50,488 bases of DNA, from positions 2,096,112 to 2,146,599 of the forward strand of contig KB904821.1 in NCBI GenBank assembly GCA_000380225.1, read 5' to 3'. Made by a program: the position numbers and the translations under genes. Numbering within the stretch: position 1 is the first letter of the stretch; every line of letters begins with the position of its first letter. This DNA is from a filamentous cyanobacterium ESFC-1. GTDB taxonomy: Bacteria; Cyanobacteriota; Cyanobacteriia; Cyanobacteriales; Spirulinaceae. Below, piece after piece: positions 36,607 to 45,335 of the stretch. The notes under the pieces were generated by a model. The model did not search any database and was not told the DNA's origin. It was given only the letters and a program-made list of their open reading frames with translations.

Positions 36607-36906
36607 TTACTCCTCGTCGGTACTCATGATTTGCGGAACTCGGAAAAAATCACCTTCTTGGGCTGGGGCTTCTCTCAGGAGGTCTTCGCGATCGATTTCG
36701 GTTTGAATGGTGTCAGACCGCGTGACGTTACTCACCTCAATCACCCGTGTCATCGGTTCGATGTTATCGGTGTTGAGTTCGCCCAACTGCTCGAAATATT
36801 CAAGAATACTACTCAATTGCGGCGTAAATTGTTCTTCTTCTGCTGGAGTCAGTGCTAAACGCGCCAAATGAGCGACTTTCTGCACTTGTTCGCGGTCAAT
36901 TTTCAT
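36607..36906 (-). CDS. gatC: Asp-tRNA(Asn)/Glu-tRNA(Gln) amidotransferase subunit C
   Basis: The 99-residue protein starts [27 protein letters not shown] and contains [28 protein letters not shown] and GDFFRVPQI, a full-length GatC. It bridges GatA and GatB in the enzyme that amidates Glu-tRNA(Gln), the only route to Gln-tRNA in cyanobacteria. gatA and gatB are not in the window. It is followed at once by the DUF427 gene. Confidence 0.95.
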   Translation of the reverse strand: MKIDREQVQKVAHLARLALTPAEEEQFTPQLSSILEYFEQLGELNTDNIEPMTRVIEVSNVTRSDTIQTEIDREDLLREAPAQEGDFFRVPQIMSTDEE

Positions 36907-36977
36907 CTATTTTTATTTTGTAATGTTTTGAGTCATGAACAACCAACAACAAAGGACAAAGGACAAATGACCAACAA

Positions 36978-37499
36978 CTAGAAAAAGACATCCATATCCG
37001 ATCGCCCTGTGGTTTTGAGCCAGTTTTGGGCTTCGATGTAGTTGTTGGGGGCTAAACGAATGGCTTGCTTCCAATATTCCGCCGCTTTATCAAACAAAGC
37101 TTCAGCCGTGTCATTATCTCCGGCTTCTTTGGCTTTTTCGCCCTGATAGTGATAAATAACGGCAATATTGTTAAAAGATTGTGGCATTCTGGGATTCAGG
37201 TCAATGGCTTCGTTATATTGCGCTAAAGCTTTCTCATGTTCGCCATTACTCGCATAAATTAACCCCATGTTATACAGAATAAAACTGCGATCGCTGGCAT
37301 CGTCTTCGAGTTCTAAAGCCTCTTTGTAGTTATCGAGGGCTTCGGCATATTCTCCATCGGCTTGGGCTGACATACCATCGCGATAATAAGCAAAAGCTTC
37401 TTTTGAGCGTTTGTTGGTCGGCAGCACTTTTAAAATAATGTCTGCCATGACGGTAAAGCTTTTATCAATAAAGTTATCGTTTCGTTGAGTGCGTGGCAT
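36978..37499 (-). CDS. ycf3: Photosystem I assembly protein Ycf3
   Basis: The 173-residue protein begins [24 protein letters not shown], as Ycf3 does in other cyanobacteria and plastids, and carries three TPR motifs (about residues 35-68, 72-105, 120-155). It ends [12 protein letters not shown]. It is a thylakoid-surface chaperone that helps PsaA and PsaB assemble into photosystem I. The leader contains a hairpin only 4 nt upstream of the start codon and a larger fold further up. The gene is divergent from ftsQ. Confidence 0.96.
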   Translation of the reverse strand: MPRTQRNDNFIDKSFTVMADIILKVLPTNKRSKEAFAYYRDGMSAQADGEYAEALDNYKEALELEDDASDRSFILYNMGLIYASNGEHEKALAQYNEAIDLNPRMPQSFNNIAVIYHYQGEKAKEAGDNDTAEALFDKAAEYWKQAIRLAPNNYIEAQNWLKTTGRSDMDVFF

Positions 37500-37503
37500 A
37501 GGG

Positions 37504-37533
37504 TTTGATTAAGTGGGTAACCATTTAATCAAA
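37504..37533 (-). promoter_or_regulatory. Hairpin directly upstream of the ycf3 start codon
   Basis: TTTGATTAA and TTAATCAAA are perfect 9-bp arms. The inner TGG/CCA pairs extend the stem after one A-C mismatch (a G-T pair on the other strand) and leave a 4-nt loop. On the minus strand it ends 4 nt before the ycf3 ATG, with no separate ribosome-binding site. Confidence 0.55.
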
Positions 37534-37550
37534 TATGGTAGCTCGTTCGA

Positions 37551-37605
37551 CCGATTTTTTACCGTTAGTCCGGGGTTTCTTTCCCCGCAGTAATGCTAAA
37601 ATCGG
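37551..37605 (-). other. Nested inverted repeat in the ycf3-ftsQ spacer
   Basis: CCGATTTT (37551-37558) pairs with AAAATCGG (37598-37605). Inside, TTAC/GTAA-type and CGGGG/CCCCG arms (37571-37575, 37583-37587) allow a three-step stem-loop of 55 nt. It could be part of the ycf3 leader RNA, a terminator-like signal or a small repeat. The rest of the 420-bp spacer has no gene that I can see. Confidence 0.4.
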
Positions 37606-37711
37606 ACTTCAAAACCCTTCAAAAGCCAAGATATTAAGGAAAACGCCCGACGCGATCGCCCTAACCCTTCCTCAAGCAGATTGATTTCACAAACTTTTGG
37701 GAGAGACCCCC

Positions 37712-37717
37712 TATAAT
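37712..37717 (+). promoter_or_regulatory. Probable -10 box upstream of ftsQ
   Basis: TATAAT lies about 200 bp before the ftsQ start. The -35 region is weak (TTCACA at 37686 with a 20-bp spacer). Confidence 0.4.
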
Positions 37718-37919
37718 GAGCATAAATCCCCAGCGTCTTGCCGTCGATTTTCAAGTTTAAGCTTGTCTACGCTCAAGACAACTTTTGTGTCAAATTTGAC
37801 GGCTTTCCTTAATTCGGGTTGAAAGGTTGAAAGATTATCTAACCTCGGTCGTTACTCAAACCTTAAATCCAGCAATTGAGGGTTATGCTTTTATCCACCA
37901 TGATTGCATTAAAGCGATA

Positions 37920-38735
37920 ATGACAGGCATTGCATCAGTCTCTCCTGCCGATCTTAAAACTCGTCGCCAAGAACTCAAGCGTCGCCGCCAACTGCGATTA
38001 CTCCAAACCACCTGGCGATCGCTTTTGGCGACGGGAATGGCTTGGGGATTATTCTGGATTTTAACCCAACCCAATTGGGTCATCCGCGATCCCCAGCAAA
38101 TCGATGTCGAAGGCAACGAAATGTTGTCCCCCCAAACCGTGCGATCGCTTTTATCTTTATCTTATCCGCAATCGTTATGGCAACTCGAACCCCAAATCCT
38201 CAGCCAGCAAATTACCGCCACAGCCCCGATTAGCGAAGCCCGCGTGATTCGGAGCTTACTGCCACCCCGTTTAACCATTGAAGTCGAAGAACGTCAGCCG
38301 GTCGCGATCGCGATTTCTCCGAATCAGCAAACCCTAGGTTTTATCGACGAACAAGGTATTTTTATGGCGAAAGAAAGTTATATCGGTTTGACCGAAAGTC
38401 AGGAGTTACCGAAGCTCAAAGTGATCGGCTTTCAGACTGACCCACCCTTTAACTGGCCGGCCCTTTACCAAACCCTGGCCGCTGCCCCCATCGAAGCCAT
38501 AACCCTTGATGTCCGAGACCCCCAAAATTTAATTTTGAAAGTGGATATTGGCGATATTCACCTCGGCCCCTATAGCACTCAACTGCCCGAACAACTCGAC
38601 GCTTTAGCCCGTTTGCACGAACTTCCCGATCGCGTCGAAGCCGATAGTATTAACTACATTGATCTGACCAATCCCACCTCTCCTACCGTACAACTGCACC
38701 AAACCTCAGAGCAACAACCTACTAAAACCCCTTGA
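37920..38735 (+). CDS. ftsQ: Cell division protein FtsQ/DivIB
   Basis: The ATG at 37920 (MTGIASVSPADLKTRRQELKRRRQ) matches the usual cyanobacterial start; the in-frame start at 37827 adds an unrelated leader. The 271-residue protein has a basic cytoplasmic tail, one membrane span (about 43-60, ATGMAWGLFWILTQP), a POTRA domain (about 68-140, IDVEGNEMLSPQTVRSLL to RLTIEVEERQPVAIA) and the FtsQ beta domain. It links early and late divisome proteins in the cytoplasmic membrane. ftsZ follows after 84 bp, the conserved cyanobacterial order. Confidence 0.92.
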   Translation: MTGIASVSPADLKTRRQELKRRRQLRLLQTTWRSLLATGMAWGLFWILTQPNWVIRDPQQIDVEGNEMLSPQTVRSLLSLSYPQSLWQLEPQILSQQITATAPISEARVIRSLLPPRLTIEVEERQPVAIAISPNQQTLGFIDEQGIFMAKESYIGLTESQELPKLKVIGFQTDPPFNWPALYQTLAAAPIEAITLDVRDPQNLILKVDIGDIHLGPYSTQLPEQLDALARLHELPDRVEADSINYIDLTNPTSPTVQLHQTSEQQPTKTP

Positions 38736-38819
38736 CCGACCGAGCCGTAATTTGACAAGATGTTGAATCCCCAAGGCCTTGATTTTATAAGAATTATGTA
38801 TTAAACCTTGCTTATACCA

Positions 38820-40097
38820 ATGTCACTTGATAGTAAACTAGGGCTAAACCAAACCCCAAGCGATCGTCCAGAATATCCCGATCTTAGCGTGGAAAATAAT
38901 TACCCTTTCAATAACTCTGGCATCCCTTTTCCTTCTACCAACGAAGGACAAGGTATCCCCGGAGAAGAACCACGAACCCATAATATTGTCCCCAGTAATG
39001 TCGCCCGCATCAAAGTTATTGGTGTTGGCGGCGGGGGCTGTAATGCGGTCAACCGCATGATTGCCAGTAACGTGACTGGCGTTGAATTTTGGGCGATTAA
39101 TACTGATGCTCAAGCCCTAGCCCTAGCTGGCGCTCAAAAACGCCTACAACTCGGTCAGAAAATCACGCGGGGTTTAGGTGCCGGGGGAAATCCAGCCATC
39201 GGCCAAAAAGCCGCCGAAGAATCCCGCGATGAAATCGCCCAAGCCCTAGAAAATACCGATTTAGTCTTTATTACCTCCGGCATGGGGGGTGGCACAGGAA
39301 CCGGGGCCGCCCCCATTGTGGCCGAAGTCGCCAAAGAAATGGGTTGCTTGACCGTGGCAATTGTGACTCGTCCCTTTACCTTTGAAGGCCGCCGTCGCAC
39401 CACCCAAGCCGAAGAAGGCATCGCCGCCCTCCAAGGTCGAGTCGATACCCTGATTATTATTCCCAACAACAAATTACTCGAAGTCATCCCCGCCGAAACT
39501 CCGGTACAGCAAGCCTTTTTGGTCGCTGATGACGTACTGCGGCAGGGGGTACAAGGCATTTCGGATATTATTACGATCCCCGGCTTGGTGAATGTGGACT
39601 TTGCCGATGTACGGGCAGTGATGGCCGATGCGGGTTCGGCGTTGATGGGCATTGGCCAAGGTTCGGGTAAATCGAGGGCGAGAGAAGCGGCGACGATGGC
39701 CATTTCTTCGCCGTTGCTAGAGTCTTCCATTGAAGGGGCCAAAGGGGTGGTCTTCAATATCACGGGGGGCAGCGATTTAACCCTACACGAAGTCAACACC
39801 GCCGCCGAAACCATCTACGAAACGGTCGATCCCAACGCCAATATTATTTTTGGGGCGGTGATCGATGAAAGAATGCAGGGTGAAGTGCGAATCACGGTAA
39901 TTGCCACGGGCTTTAGTGGGGAACCGCCCAAGCCGGAAAGCACCCCTAGGGCGATCGCGACCCCAACGCGCCCCAGTATTCCCGCACCGCCCCCGCCACG
40001 ACCCACCCAACCGGAACCGCCCCCCCCAGATCGCAGCGGCCAAGGACTGGACATTCCAGAATTTTTACGCAGACGCAGAGGCTTTCCGCGACGGTAA
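38820..40097 (+). CDS. ftsZ: Cell division protein FtsZ
   Basis: The ATG at 38820 ([10 protein letters not shown]) is preferred to the TTG at 38808. The 425-residue tubulin homologue has a cyanobacterial N-terminal extension of about 60 residues. The GTPase core follows, with [14 protein letters not shown], the signature [12 protein letters not shown], and the T7 loop [12 protein letters not shown] short proline-rich linker comes next, and the C-terminal peptide [11 protein letters not shown] binds partner proteins. FtsZ polymerises with GTP into the division ring. thiD begins 3 bp after the stop. Confidence 0.97.
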   Translation: MSLDSKLGLNQTPSDRPEYPDLSVENNYPFNNSGIPFPSTNEGQGIPGEEPRTHNIVPSNVARIKVIGVGGGGCNAVNRMIASNVTGVEFWAINTDAQALALAGAQKRLQLGQKITRGLGAGGNPAIGQKAAEESRDEIAQALENTDLVFITSGMGGGTGTGAAPIVAEVAKEMGCLTVAIVTRPFTFEGRRRTTQAEEGIAALQGRVDTLIIIPNNKLLEVIPAETPVQQAFLVADDVLRQGVQGISDIITIPGLVNVDFADVRAVMADAGSALMGIGQGSGKSRAREAATMAISSPLLESSIEGAKGVVFNITGGSDLTLHEVNTAAETIYETVDPNANIIFGAVIDERMQGEVRITVIATGFSGEPPKPESTPRAIATPTRPSIPAPPPPRPTQPEPPPPDRSGQGLDIPEFLRRRRGFPRR

Positions 40098-40100
40098 ACC

Positions 40101-40916
40101 ATGATGAAATTACCCACAGCATTAACCATTGCCGGGTCGGATAGTGGCGGCGGTGCGGGGATTCAAGCGGATTTGCGAACCTTTGCGTTTCACCTCGTTC
40201 ACGGCAGCAGCGCCATTACTTGTATTACCGCCCAAAATACCTTGGGGGTGGATCGAGTCGATGCGTTGCCCCCAGAAGCCGTACAAGCCCAAATTAAGGC
40301 GGTTGTAGAAGATATTGGGGTACATGGGGTAAAAACCGGAATGCTGCTGAATGCGGGGATTATCGAGGCGGTAGCGGACAGTTTGGCCGCCCTGTCCTCC
40401 CCGGCGCTTGTGGTCGATCCGGTCATGGTTTCTCGTACCGGAGCGCAATTGATTGACGATAGCGCGATCGCGTCTTTACAATCTCGCCTGCTGCCCCTAG
40501 CCACCCTGATTACTCCCAATCGCTACGAAGCCCAAATTTTAAGCGGCTTAGAAATTACCAATCTTGACGAAATGCAAAAAGCTGCTCGTACAATCTACGA
40601 CCTTGGGGGGATGACAGTATTGGTAAAAGGGGGAGGGATGACCGGAGATTGTCGCGGCGTGGATGTTTGGTTTGATGGCGATCGCCTCGAAATCTTAAAA
40701 ACCGAAGTTGTGGACACTCCCAACACCCACGGTACAGGCTGCACTCTCTCGGCCGCGATCGCCGCCAATCTCGCCCAAGGTCAAGATGTTTTGAGTGCCG
40801 CGATCGCCGCCAAACAATACGTTACCACCGCCCTCCACCACGCCCTCGACATCGGCCAAGGCACCGGGCCCGTCGGTCATTTTTTCCCGCTTTTACGAAT
40901 AACAAACGACCAATGA
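40101..40916 (+). CDS. thiD: Hydroxymethylpyrimidine / phosphomethylpyrimidine kinase
   Basis: The 271-residue ribokinase-fold enzyme phosphorylates HMP and then HMP-phosphate for thiamine synthesis. Motifs are ALTIAGSDSGGGAGIQADLRTF, TCITAQNT, VVDPVMVSRTGAQL, ITPNRYEAQIL, VKGGGMTGDC and the anion-hole loop NTHGTGCTLSAAIAANLA. It starts at ATG 40101 or 40104, only 3-6 bp after ftsZ, so the two are probably one transcript. No TPP riboswitch was seen, which is expected for a gene inside an operon. Confidence 0.95.
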   Translation: MMKLPTALTIAGSDSGGGAGIQADLRTFAFHLVHGSSAITCITAQNTLGVDRVDALPPEAVQAQIKAVVEDIGVHGVKTGMLLNAGIIEAVADSLAALSSPALVVDPVMVSRTGAQLIDDSAIASLQSRLLPLATLITPNRYEAQILSGLEITNLDEMQKAARTIYDLGGMTVLVKGGGMTGDCRGVDVWFDGDRLEILKTEVVDTPNTHGTGCTLSAAIAANLAQGQDVLSAAIAAKQYVTTALHHALDIGQGTGPVGHFFPLLRITNDQ

Positions 40917-41089
40917 CCAAGGACAAATGACCCAAAAATCATTTGCCAAAATGAGGCAATTGCGTCAAAATTCCGGTATCGTCGCTGTACGGACTTGGAA
41001 TCAGTATCAGAGATTGAGTAAATTGAGAACTCGATTGCATTTCTAAAGCGCAGAAAAACATATCCTTTTCTATAAGTTTGGCTATAGCT

Positions 41090-41665
41090 ATGATGTCTAA
41101 TTCTCGCGTGAACACTCCCCCCAATACCCCTGCTGCGGCAGCTAAACCCACCCCTCCCAATTCCTCCACGTATCGCCCCTCAGTTCCCATCAGCGTCTAC
41201 CGCGAACTGGCCAGCGAACTCCAACACAAAGAGGAGCAATTAAAAACGCTCCAAGTCCAAAACCAACAACTGCTTCAGCACAATCAACGCCTGCACCAAG
41301 AAGTCGAAAAACTAGGGGCTTGGGCGCAAAAAGTTCAGCAGTTGACCCATGCTTACGACCCCCACGGCAGAGCCAAAGAACAATCCCCCGTTGTTAACGC
41401 CACACCGCCGAGCTTAGAACCGCAGCCCGTCGCCACTCCCGAAACTCCCGCCGTTGTCCCGCCGCCCACCTCAGCCAACACCAAAAATCAAAATACTTCT
41501 GGGGAATCCTCCCGCGATGTCAGCGCTTGGCTGTTGGGGATCGCAGTGGCTTTGATTATTCTGGTGTGTTTTGGCTTGGGTTTCCTCGTCATGCGGCCTC
41601 TATTCACCGAGCAGGATAACAGTCCCGAACTGCCCCAACCCGAACAAGATATCGAAAATCCTTAA
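41090..41665 (+). CDS. Coiled-coil, single-span membrane protein of unknown function
   Basis: The ATG at 41090 is preferred to the in-frame TTG at 41078. The 191-residue product has four parts: a Pro/Ala-rich N-terminus; a coiled coil (about 40-85, YRELASELQHKEEQLKTL and QHNQRLHQEVEKLG); a Pro/Thr-rich linker; and one membrane span near 147-170 (WLLGIAVALIILVCFGLGFLVM) with a short acidic end. The long Pro-rich part probably lies in the cytoplasm. I do not recognise the family. It is the first gene after the ftsQ-ftsZ-thiD group, so a link with the cell envelope or division is possible but unproven. Confidence 0.7.
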   Translation: MMSNSRVNTPPNTPAAAAKPTPPNSSTYRPSVPISVYRELASELQHKEEQLKTLQVQNQQLLQHNQRLHQEVEKLGAWAQKVQQLTHAYDPHGRAKEQSPVVNATPPSLEPQPVATPETPAVVPPPTSANTKNQNTSGESSRDVSAWLLGIAVALIILVCFGLGFLVMRPLFTEQDNSPELPQPEQDIENP

Positions 41666-41681
41666 AAGACAAACCGTTTGT

Positions 41682-41703
41682 AGTAAGCCCTTCTGGGCTT
41701 GCT
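41682..41703 (+). terminator. Hairpin after the coiled-coil membrane protein gene
   Basis: AGTAAGCCC and GGGCTTGCT pair over 9 bp (one wobble) around TTCT, 17 bp after the stop codon. No T-run follows. Confidence 0.45.
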
Positions 41704-41823
41704 GATGACAAAGTTAAAGATTCTCGTCGCCCGATCTCGCCCCCCGTGAATCTCCCCGCAACTCACCGCTAAATTTCGTTAAGGTATATTAAGTTGCGAT
41801 CTCAAACAATTTAAGGTATTCAA

Positions 41824-42723
41824 ATGGCAGATCAACTCATTCGGGCGACCGCAGCAGACGGGGGAATTCGTGCGGTTGGAGTCATCACCACGCGCTTGAC
41901 CGAAGAAGCCAGACAAAGACACAAACTATCCTATGTCGCCACCGCGGCCCTTGGTCGAGCAATGTCTAGCGGGTTGCTCCTCGCTTCGAGTATGAAACGA
42001 GAAGACTCTAGGGTAAATATTCGTATCAAAGGCGATGGTCCCCTGGGGGGATTACTCGTTGATGCCGGACTTGATGGTACAGTGCGCGGCTATGTCACCA
42101 ACCCCAGTGTCGAGCTACCTCCGAATGCGGTAGGAAAGCTTGATGTCGGGGGCGCAGTGGGTCATAATGGCTATCTTTATGTCGTGCGGGATGTGGGCTA
42201 CGGTTATCCCTATTCAAGTACCGTCGAACTCGTTTCTGGGGAAGTGGGAGAAGATGTGGCGCATTATCTCGTCACCTCCGAACAAACGCCCTCGGCCTTA
42301 CTGGTTGGGGTTTTTGTGGGCAGTGAAGGAGTAACCGCATCTGGCGGTATTTTGCTCCAAGTGATGCCCAAAGCTGCCCGCGATGAAGCACTGGTGCAAA
42401 CCCTAGACTCCCGCGTATCTCAACTGTCTGGCTTTACACCGTTGTTACGTCAGGGTAAAGCGATTCCTGAAATCTTCCAAGATTTATTGGGAGATATGGG
42501 TTTGACGATTTTCCCCGAAGTCCAAATGGTGCGTTTCAACTGTCGCTGCTCCTTTAATCGCGTCTTGGGGGCATTAAAGCTGTTGGGCGTTGATGAGTTG
42601 CAAGACATGATCGAAAAAGACGATGGGGCAGAAGCGACTTGCGATTTTTGCGGCGAGGTTTATCGCGCTAACTGCGATCAGTTATCTCAGTTAATTGAAG
42701 ACCTCCAAGCTGAATCGGTTTAG
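41824..42723 (+). CDS. hslO: Redox-regulated chaperone Hsp33
   Basis: The 299-residue protein has the Hsp33 N-terminal domain (DQLIRATAADGGIRAVGV, GDGPLGGLLVDAG, VSGEVGEDVAHYL, LLVGVFVG) and the zinc-binding redox switch near the C-terminus (CRC at about 241-243 and CDFC at about 274-277, CxC...CxxC). When oxidised the cysteines form disulfides and the protein becomes a holdase for unfolding proteins. It starts at ATG 41824. An inverted-repeat element begins right after its stop. Confidence 0.95.
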   Translation: MADQLIRATAADGGIRAVGVITTRLTEEARQRHKLSYVATAALGRAMSSGLLLASSMKREDSRVNIRIKGDGPLGGLLVDAGLDGTVRGYVTNPSVELPPNAVGKLDVGGAVGHNGYLYVVRDVGYGYPYSSTVELVSGEVGEDVAHYLVTSEQTPSALLVGVFVGSEGVTASGGILLQVMPKAARDEALVQTLDSRVSQLSGFTPLLRQGKAIPEIFQDLLGDMGLTIFPEVQMVRFNCRCSFNRVLGALKLLGVDELQDMIEKDDGAEATCDFCGEVYRANCDQLSQLIEDLQAESV

Positions 42724-42724
42724 T

Positions 42725-42856
42725 TAGAGCAACCGCCAAATCGGTCAGGACAACCTATCCATTCCTAGAAAATAAGCCCAAGCGAACAGTAGGAGAGGGG
42801 TTGGGGTGAGGGCGATCCTTGCGAGTTAAAACGTAACTGTTTTGCTTGCTGCTATA
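42725..42856. repeat. 132-bp inverted-repeat element, copy 2
   Basis: This relative of the element at 22152-22282 begins TTAGAGCAACCGCCAAATCG and ends GCTTGCTGCTATA. It shares CATTCCTAGAAAA and GGAGAGGGGTTGGGGTGAGG with the first copy but has a changed inner hairpin. It abuts the hslO stop codon and precedes the end of the converging kinase gene. Confidence 0.75.
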
Positions 42857-42935
42857 GTTTGATGGGGTGGGATTTTCCCGCCCTTGATTGGGGTTTTGTC
42901 CGGGGTTGGCTTCAGTTTGTCTTGTCCAGAAGTCC

Positions 42936-44264
42936 CTAGATTCGTTCAAAAAAAGCCGTTCGCCCCTTAGAAAACAAACTCCGAAACCCTTTGGTACTCA
43001 AACCCCTAGGTAAATGTCCTTCTGGGGCGGATAAGTCAAAAGTTAGCTCTGAGTGAGACAACCAACCAGAAGAATTAGGATTGCGCCATCCGACGATTTC
43101 ACCAAACTTTGGCATAATTGGGGCATCGACGGTTTGAGTGGCTACCAAACTTTGATAAATTCGCTTTTGAATACTAAATCCAAAACGATTATAACTGTAT
43201 TTTCGCCACAGTCGATCGATTTCTAAGACATCGGAATAAGATAAGCTTTTAATACTTTGATAATCTAGCCAACCTTCTTGTTCTCGTTGAGCAAGTTGGC
43301 AAATCAATTGTGATGTTTCGAGGTCGGCTTCTTGCCATTGTTTTGTCTTTAAAAAAGTTTCTAAACGAGGATAACGAGAAGTTGCATCTTTTAGCTGCAA
43401 GTCGTTTAAAACTGCGGCTACCGATTGATAACGATCTTTGGGTTTGGGTTCGATTAGTTTATCTATAATTTGACCCAAGCGATGGCTCACTGTATTGAGT
43501 TTTAAATGTTTTCGCCATAGCCACTCACCCTGCCAATCATCAAATAATTCGGTTGGTTCTACGTTCGTTAACAAGTGTAAACAAGTGACCCCCAGACTAT
43601 ATAAATCACTAATAAAGTCGGGTTTTCCTTTCGCTTGTTCGGGGGCGCAATATTGGACTGTCCCGATAATTGTTCCTGGGGCGCTACTGGGTGAAGATGC
43701 AACAGATTTCGCTGCCCCAAAATCCACTAGAACCAACTGACTATCGGAATTACGTCGAATAATATTTTCGGGTTTTAGATCGCGATGGATGATTTTATTT
43801 TGATGAACAAAGTTTAAGAGTGGTAATAAGTCCTGCAATAACTGGTATATTTCAGGTTCTGTATAAATGCCTTTACTTTCTAGTTCTTGTTGTAAGGTTT
43901 GCCCATCAATAAATTCTTGGACTAAATATTGCCGATTCTGATGGGTGAAATATGCGAATAAAGTGGGGATTTGGGGATGTTGACCGAGTTCTTCTAAGCG
44001 TTGGGCTTCTTGGGCAAATAATTCTGAGGCTTTTTGAACGTTGGTAGTGCCTTGGGCTTGCGGCAGAAATTGTTTAATCACACATAGAGATTTAGACGGT
44101 TTGAACTCATCTACTGCTAAAAAAGTCCGTCCAAACCCTCCTTCACCCAGAATCATTTTTGCCCAATATCGTTCTACCAGTAATAATTTATGACCGCATT
44201 TCAGACAAAATTTAGCCTTGTCGGAGTTGGGGGAAAGACAATCGGGATTGAGACACTGACGCAT
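42936..44264 (-). CDS. Serine/threonine protein kinase fused to a GUN4 domain
   Basis: The 442-residue protein has three parts. An N-terminal zinc ribbon (C-x4-C...CLKC, about 4-24) comes first. A complete kinase domain (about 32-290) follows, with LGEGGFGRTF, IKQF Lys, HRDLKPENI, DFGAAK and APEQ. A C-terminal GUN4 domain runs from about 305 to 442 (YPRLETFLKTKQWQEADLET, DIDRLW-like EIDRLWRKYSYNRFGFS, PEGHLPRGL). GUN4 binds protoporphyrin IX and Mg-protoporphyrin and activates Mg-chelatase. The fusion may join porphyrin level to protein phosphorylation. No membrane span is seen. Such fusions are known in cyanobacteria; substrate proteins are not. Confidence 0.92.
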   Translation of the reverse strand: MRQCLNPDCLSPNSDKAKFCLKCGHKLLLVERYWAKMILGEGGFGRTFLAVDEFKPSKSLCVIKQFLPQAQGTTNVQKASELFAQEAQRLEELGQHPQIPTLFAYFTHQNRQYLVQEFIDGQTLQQELESKGIYTEPEIYQLLQDLLPLLNFVHQNKIIHRDLKPENIIRRNSDSQLVLVDFGAAKSVASSPSSAPGTIIGTVQYCAPEQAKGKPDFISDLYSLGVTCLHLLTNVEPTELFDDWQGEWLWRKHLKLNTVSHRLGQIIDKLIEPKPKDRYQSVAAVLNDLQLKDATSRYPRLETFLKTKQWQEADLETSQLICQLAQREQEGWLDYQSIKSLSYSDVLEIDRLWRKYSYNRFGFSIQKRIYQSLVATQTVDAPIMPKFGEIVGWRNPNSSGWLSHSELTFDLSAPEGHLPRGLSTKGFRSLFSKGRTAFFERI

Positions 44265-44305
44265 AAACTTTGGAGGCGAAGATCTATCTAAATTTGACTA
44301 TAGTT

Positions 44306-45100
44306 TTAAGTATTACTACATTCCCGTTCGACAAATTTTTGGGCAGTACGGAGGATTTGTCCGGCAAGGATGGCAGCCCCAAAGCCGTTATCAATGTTCA
44401 TCACCGCGACACCTGCCGCACAGGAGTTTAGCATGGTTAAAAGGGGTGCAACACCGCCAAAACTTGCGCCGTAGCCGATACTGGTGGGGACAGCGACAAT
44501 GGGACAGTCGGCTAATCCCGCGACAACACTGGGTAATGCCCCTTCCATCCCCGCAACGACAACGAGAACGTCGGCATCTTCGATAACATGACGGTTGTCG
44601 AGGAGGCGGTGGATGCCAGAGACTCCCACATCCCAGAGGCGTTTGACCTCAAAGCCGCACAATTCGGCGGTAATGGCGGCTTCTTCGGCAACGGGGATGT
44701 CAGATGTCCCGGCGGTGAGAATCAGCAGGTTGCCGGGGCGTTTCGGGAGGCGGTGGCGATTTTGTAGGGCGCAGATTTTCGCGTCGGGGTAGTAGTGTAA
44801 GCCGGGGACTTGTGCTTGTAGGGCTTCCCAGATTTGACGTTCGATGCGAGTGGCCATGATGGTGGGGTTGCCGCGATCGCGCATTTTGTTCATAATACCC
44901 GCAATCTGCCCTGGGGTTTTGTCTTGGCCCCAAATCACTTCCGGGAAGCCAGTACGAAAGCTGCGATGATGGTCAACTTTGGCAAAGTCTCCCACGGGTT
45001 CGTAGTCGAAGTATTTGAGTTTACTGAGGGCTGCGTCTGGGTTTAGTTTACCCGCAGCGACGGCTTCGAGGAGCGATCGCAGTTCGTTCGATTGGGTCAT
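44306..45100 (-). CDS. larB: Nickel-pincer cofactor biosynthesis protein LarB (AIR carboxylase-like)
   Basis: The 264-residue protein has an N-terminal part (SNELRSLLEAVAAGKLNPDAALSKLKYFDYEPVGDFAKVDHHR-type, with GFPEVIWG) and a C-terminal PurE-like domain (LLILTAGTSDIPVAEEAAITAELCGFEV, GMEGALPSVVAGL, VPTSIGYGASFGG). LarB carboxylates and hydrolyses nicotinic acid adenine dinucleotide, the first step of the nickel-pincer cofactor of lactate racemase. larC and larE are not in the window. Older annotation as a PurE homologue reflects the same fold. Confidence 0.9.
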   Translation of the reverse strand: MTQSNELRSLLEAVAAGKLNPDAALSKLKYFDYEPVGDFAKVDHHRSFRTGFPEVIWGQDKTPGQIAGIMNKMRDRGNPTIMATRIERQIWEALQAQVPGLHYYPDAKICALQNRHRLPKRPGNLLILTAGTSDIPVAEEAAITAELCGFEVKRLWDVGVSGIHRLLDNRHVIEDADVLVVVAGMEGALPSVVAGLADCPIVAVPTSIGYGASFGGVAPLLTMLNSCAAGVAVMNIDNGFGAAILAGQILRTAQKFVERECSNT

Positions 45101-45335
45101 AATTGATTTTTGTTTATAAATAAAAAGGGGTTAGATTAGCTAAAAATAGCACTCAATCTCTAGGCTACGATGGTTTTAAACGGTAAAGGGCTTGGCCGTG
45201 GGGCAATAATCAGGAGTAAGGAGAAAGAAACTTGATTATTAATGATTTAAGATGAAGACATTTGAGGAAATCGAAAAATATTAACTGGACTTCTGGCAAA
45301 TCAATCGCTAGTTACCTTCATTTTACAAAATTAGG

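Noticed and set aside
39155-39814. Minus-strand frame opposite ftsZ
   Set aside because: It is the shadow of a highly conserved gene and has no independent start signals.
45101-45335. Mg2+ riboswitch before corA
   Set aside because: No M-box or other conserved fold could be recognised in the spacer.
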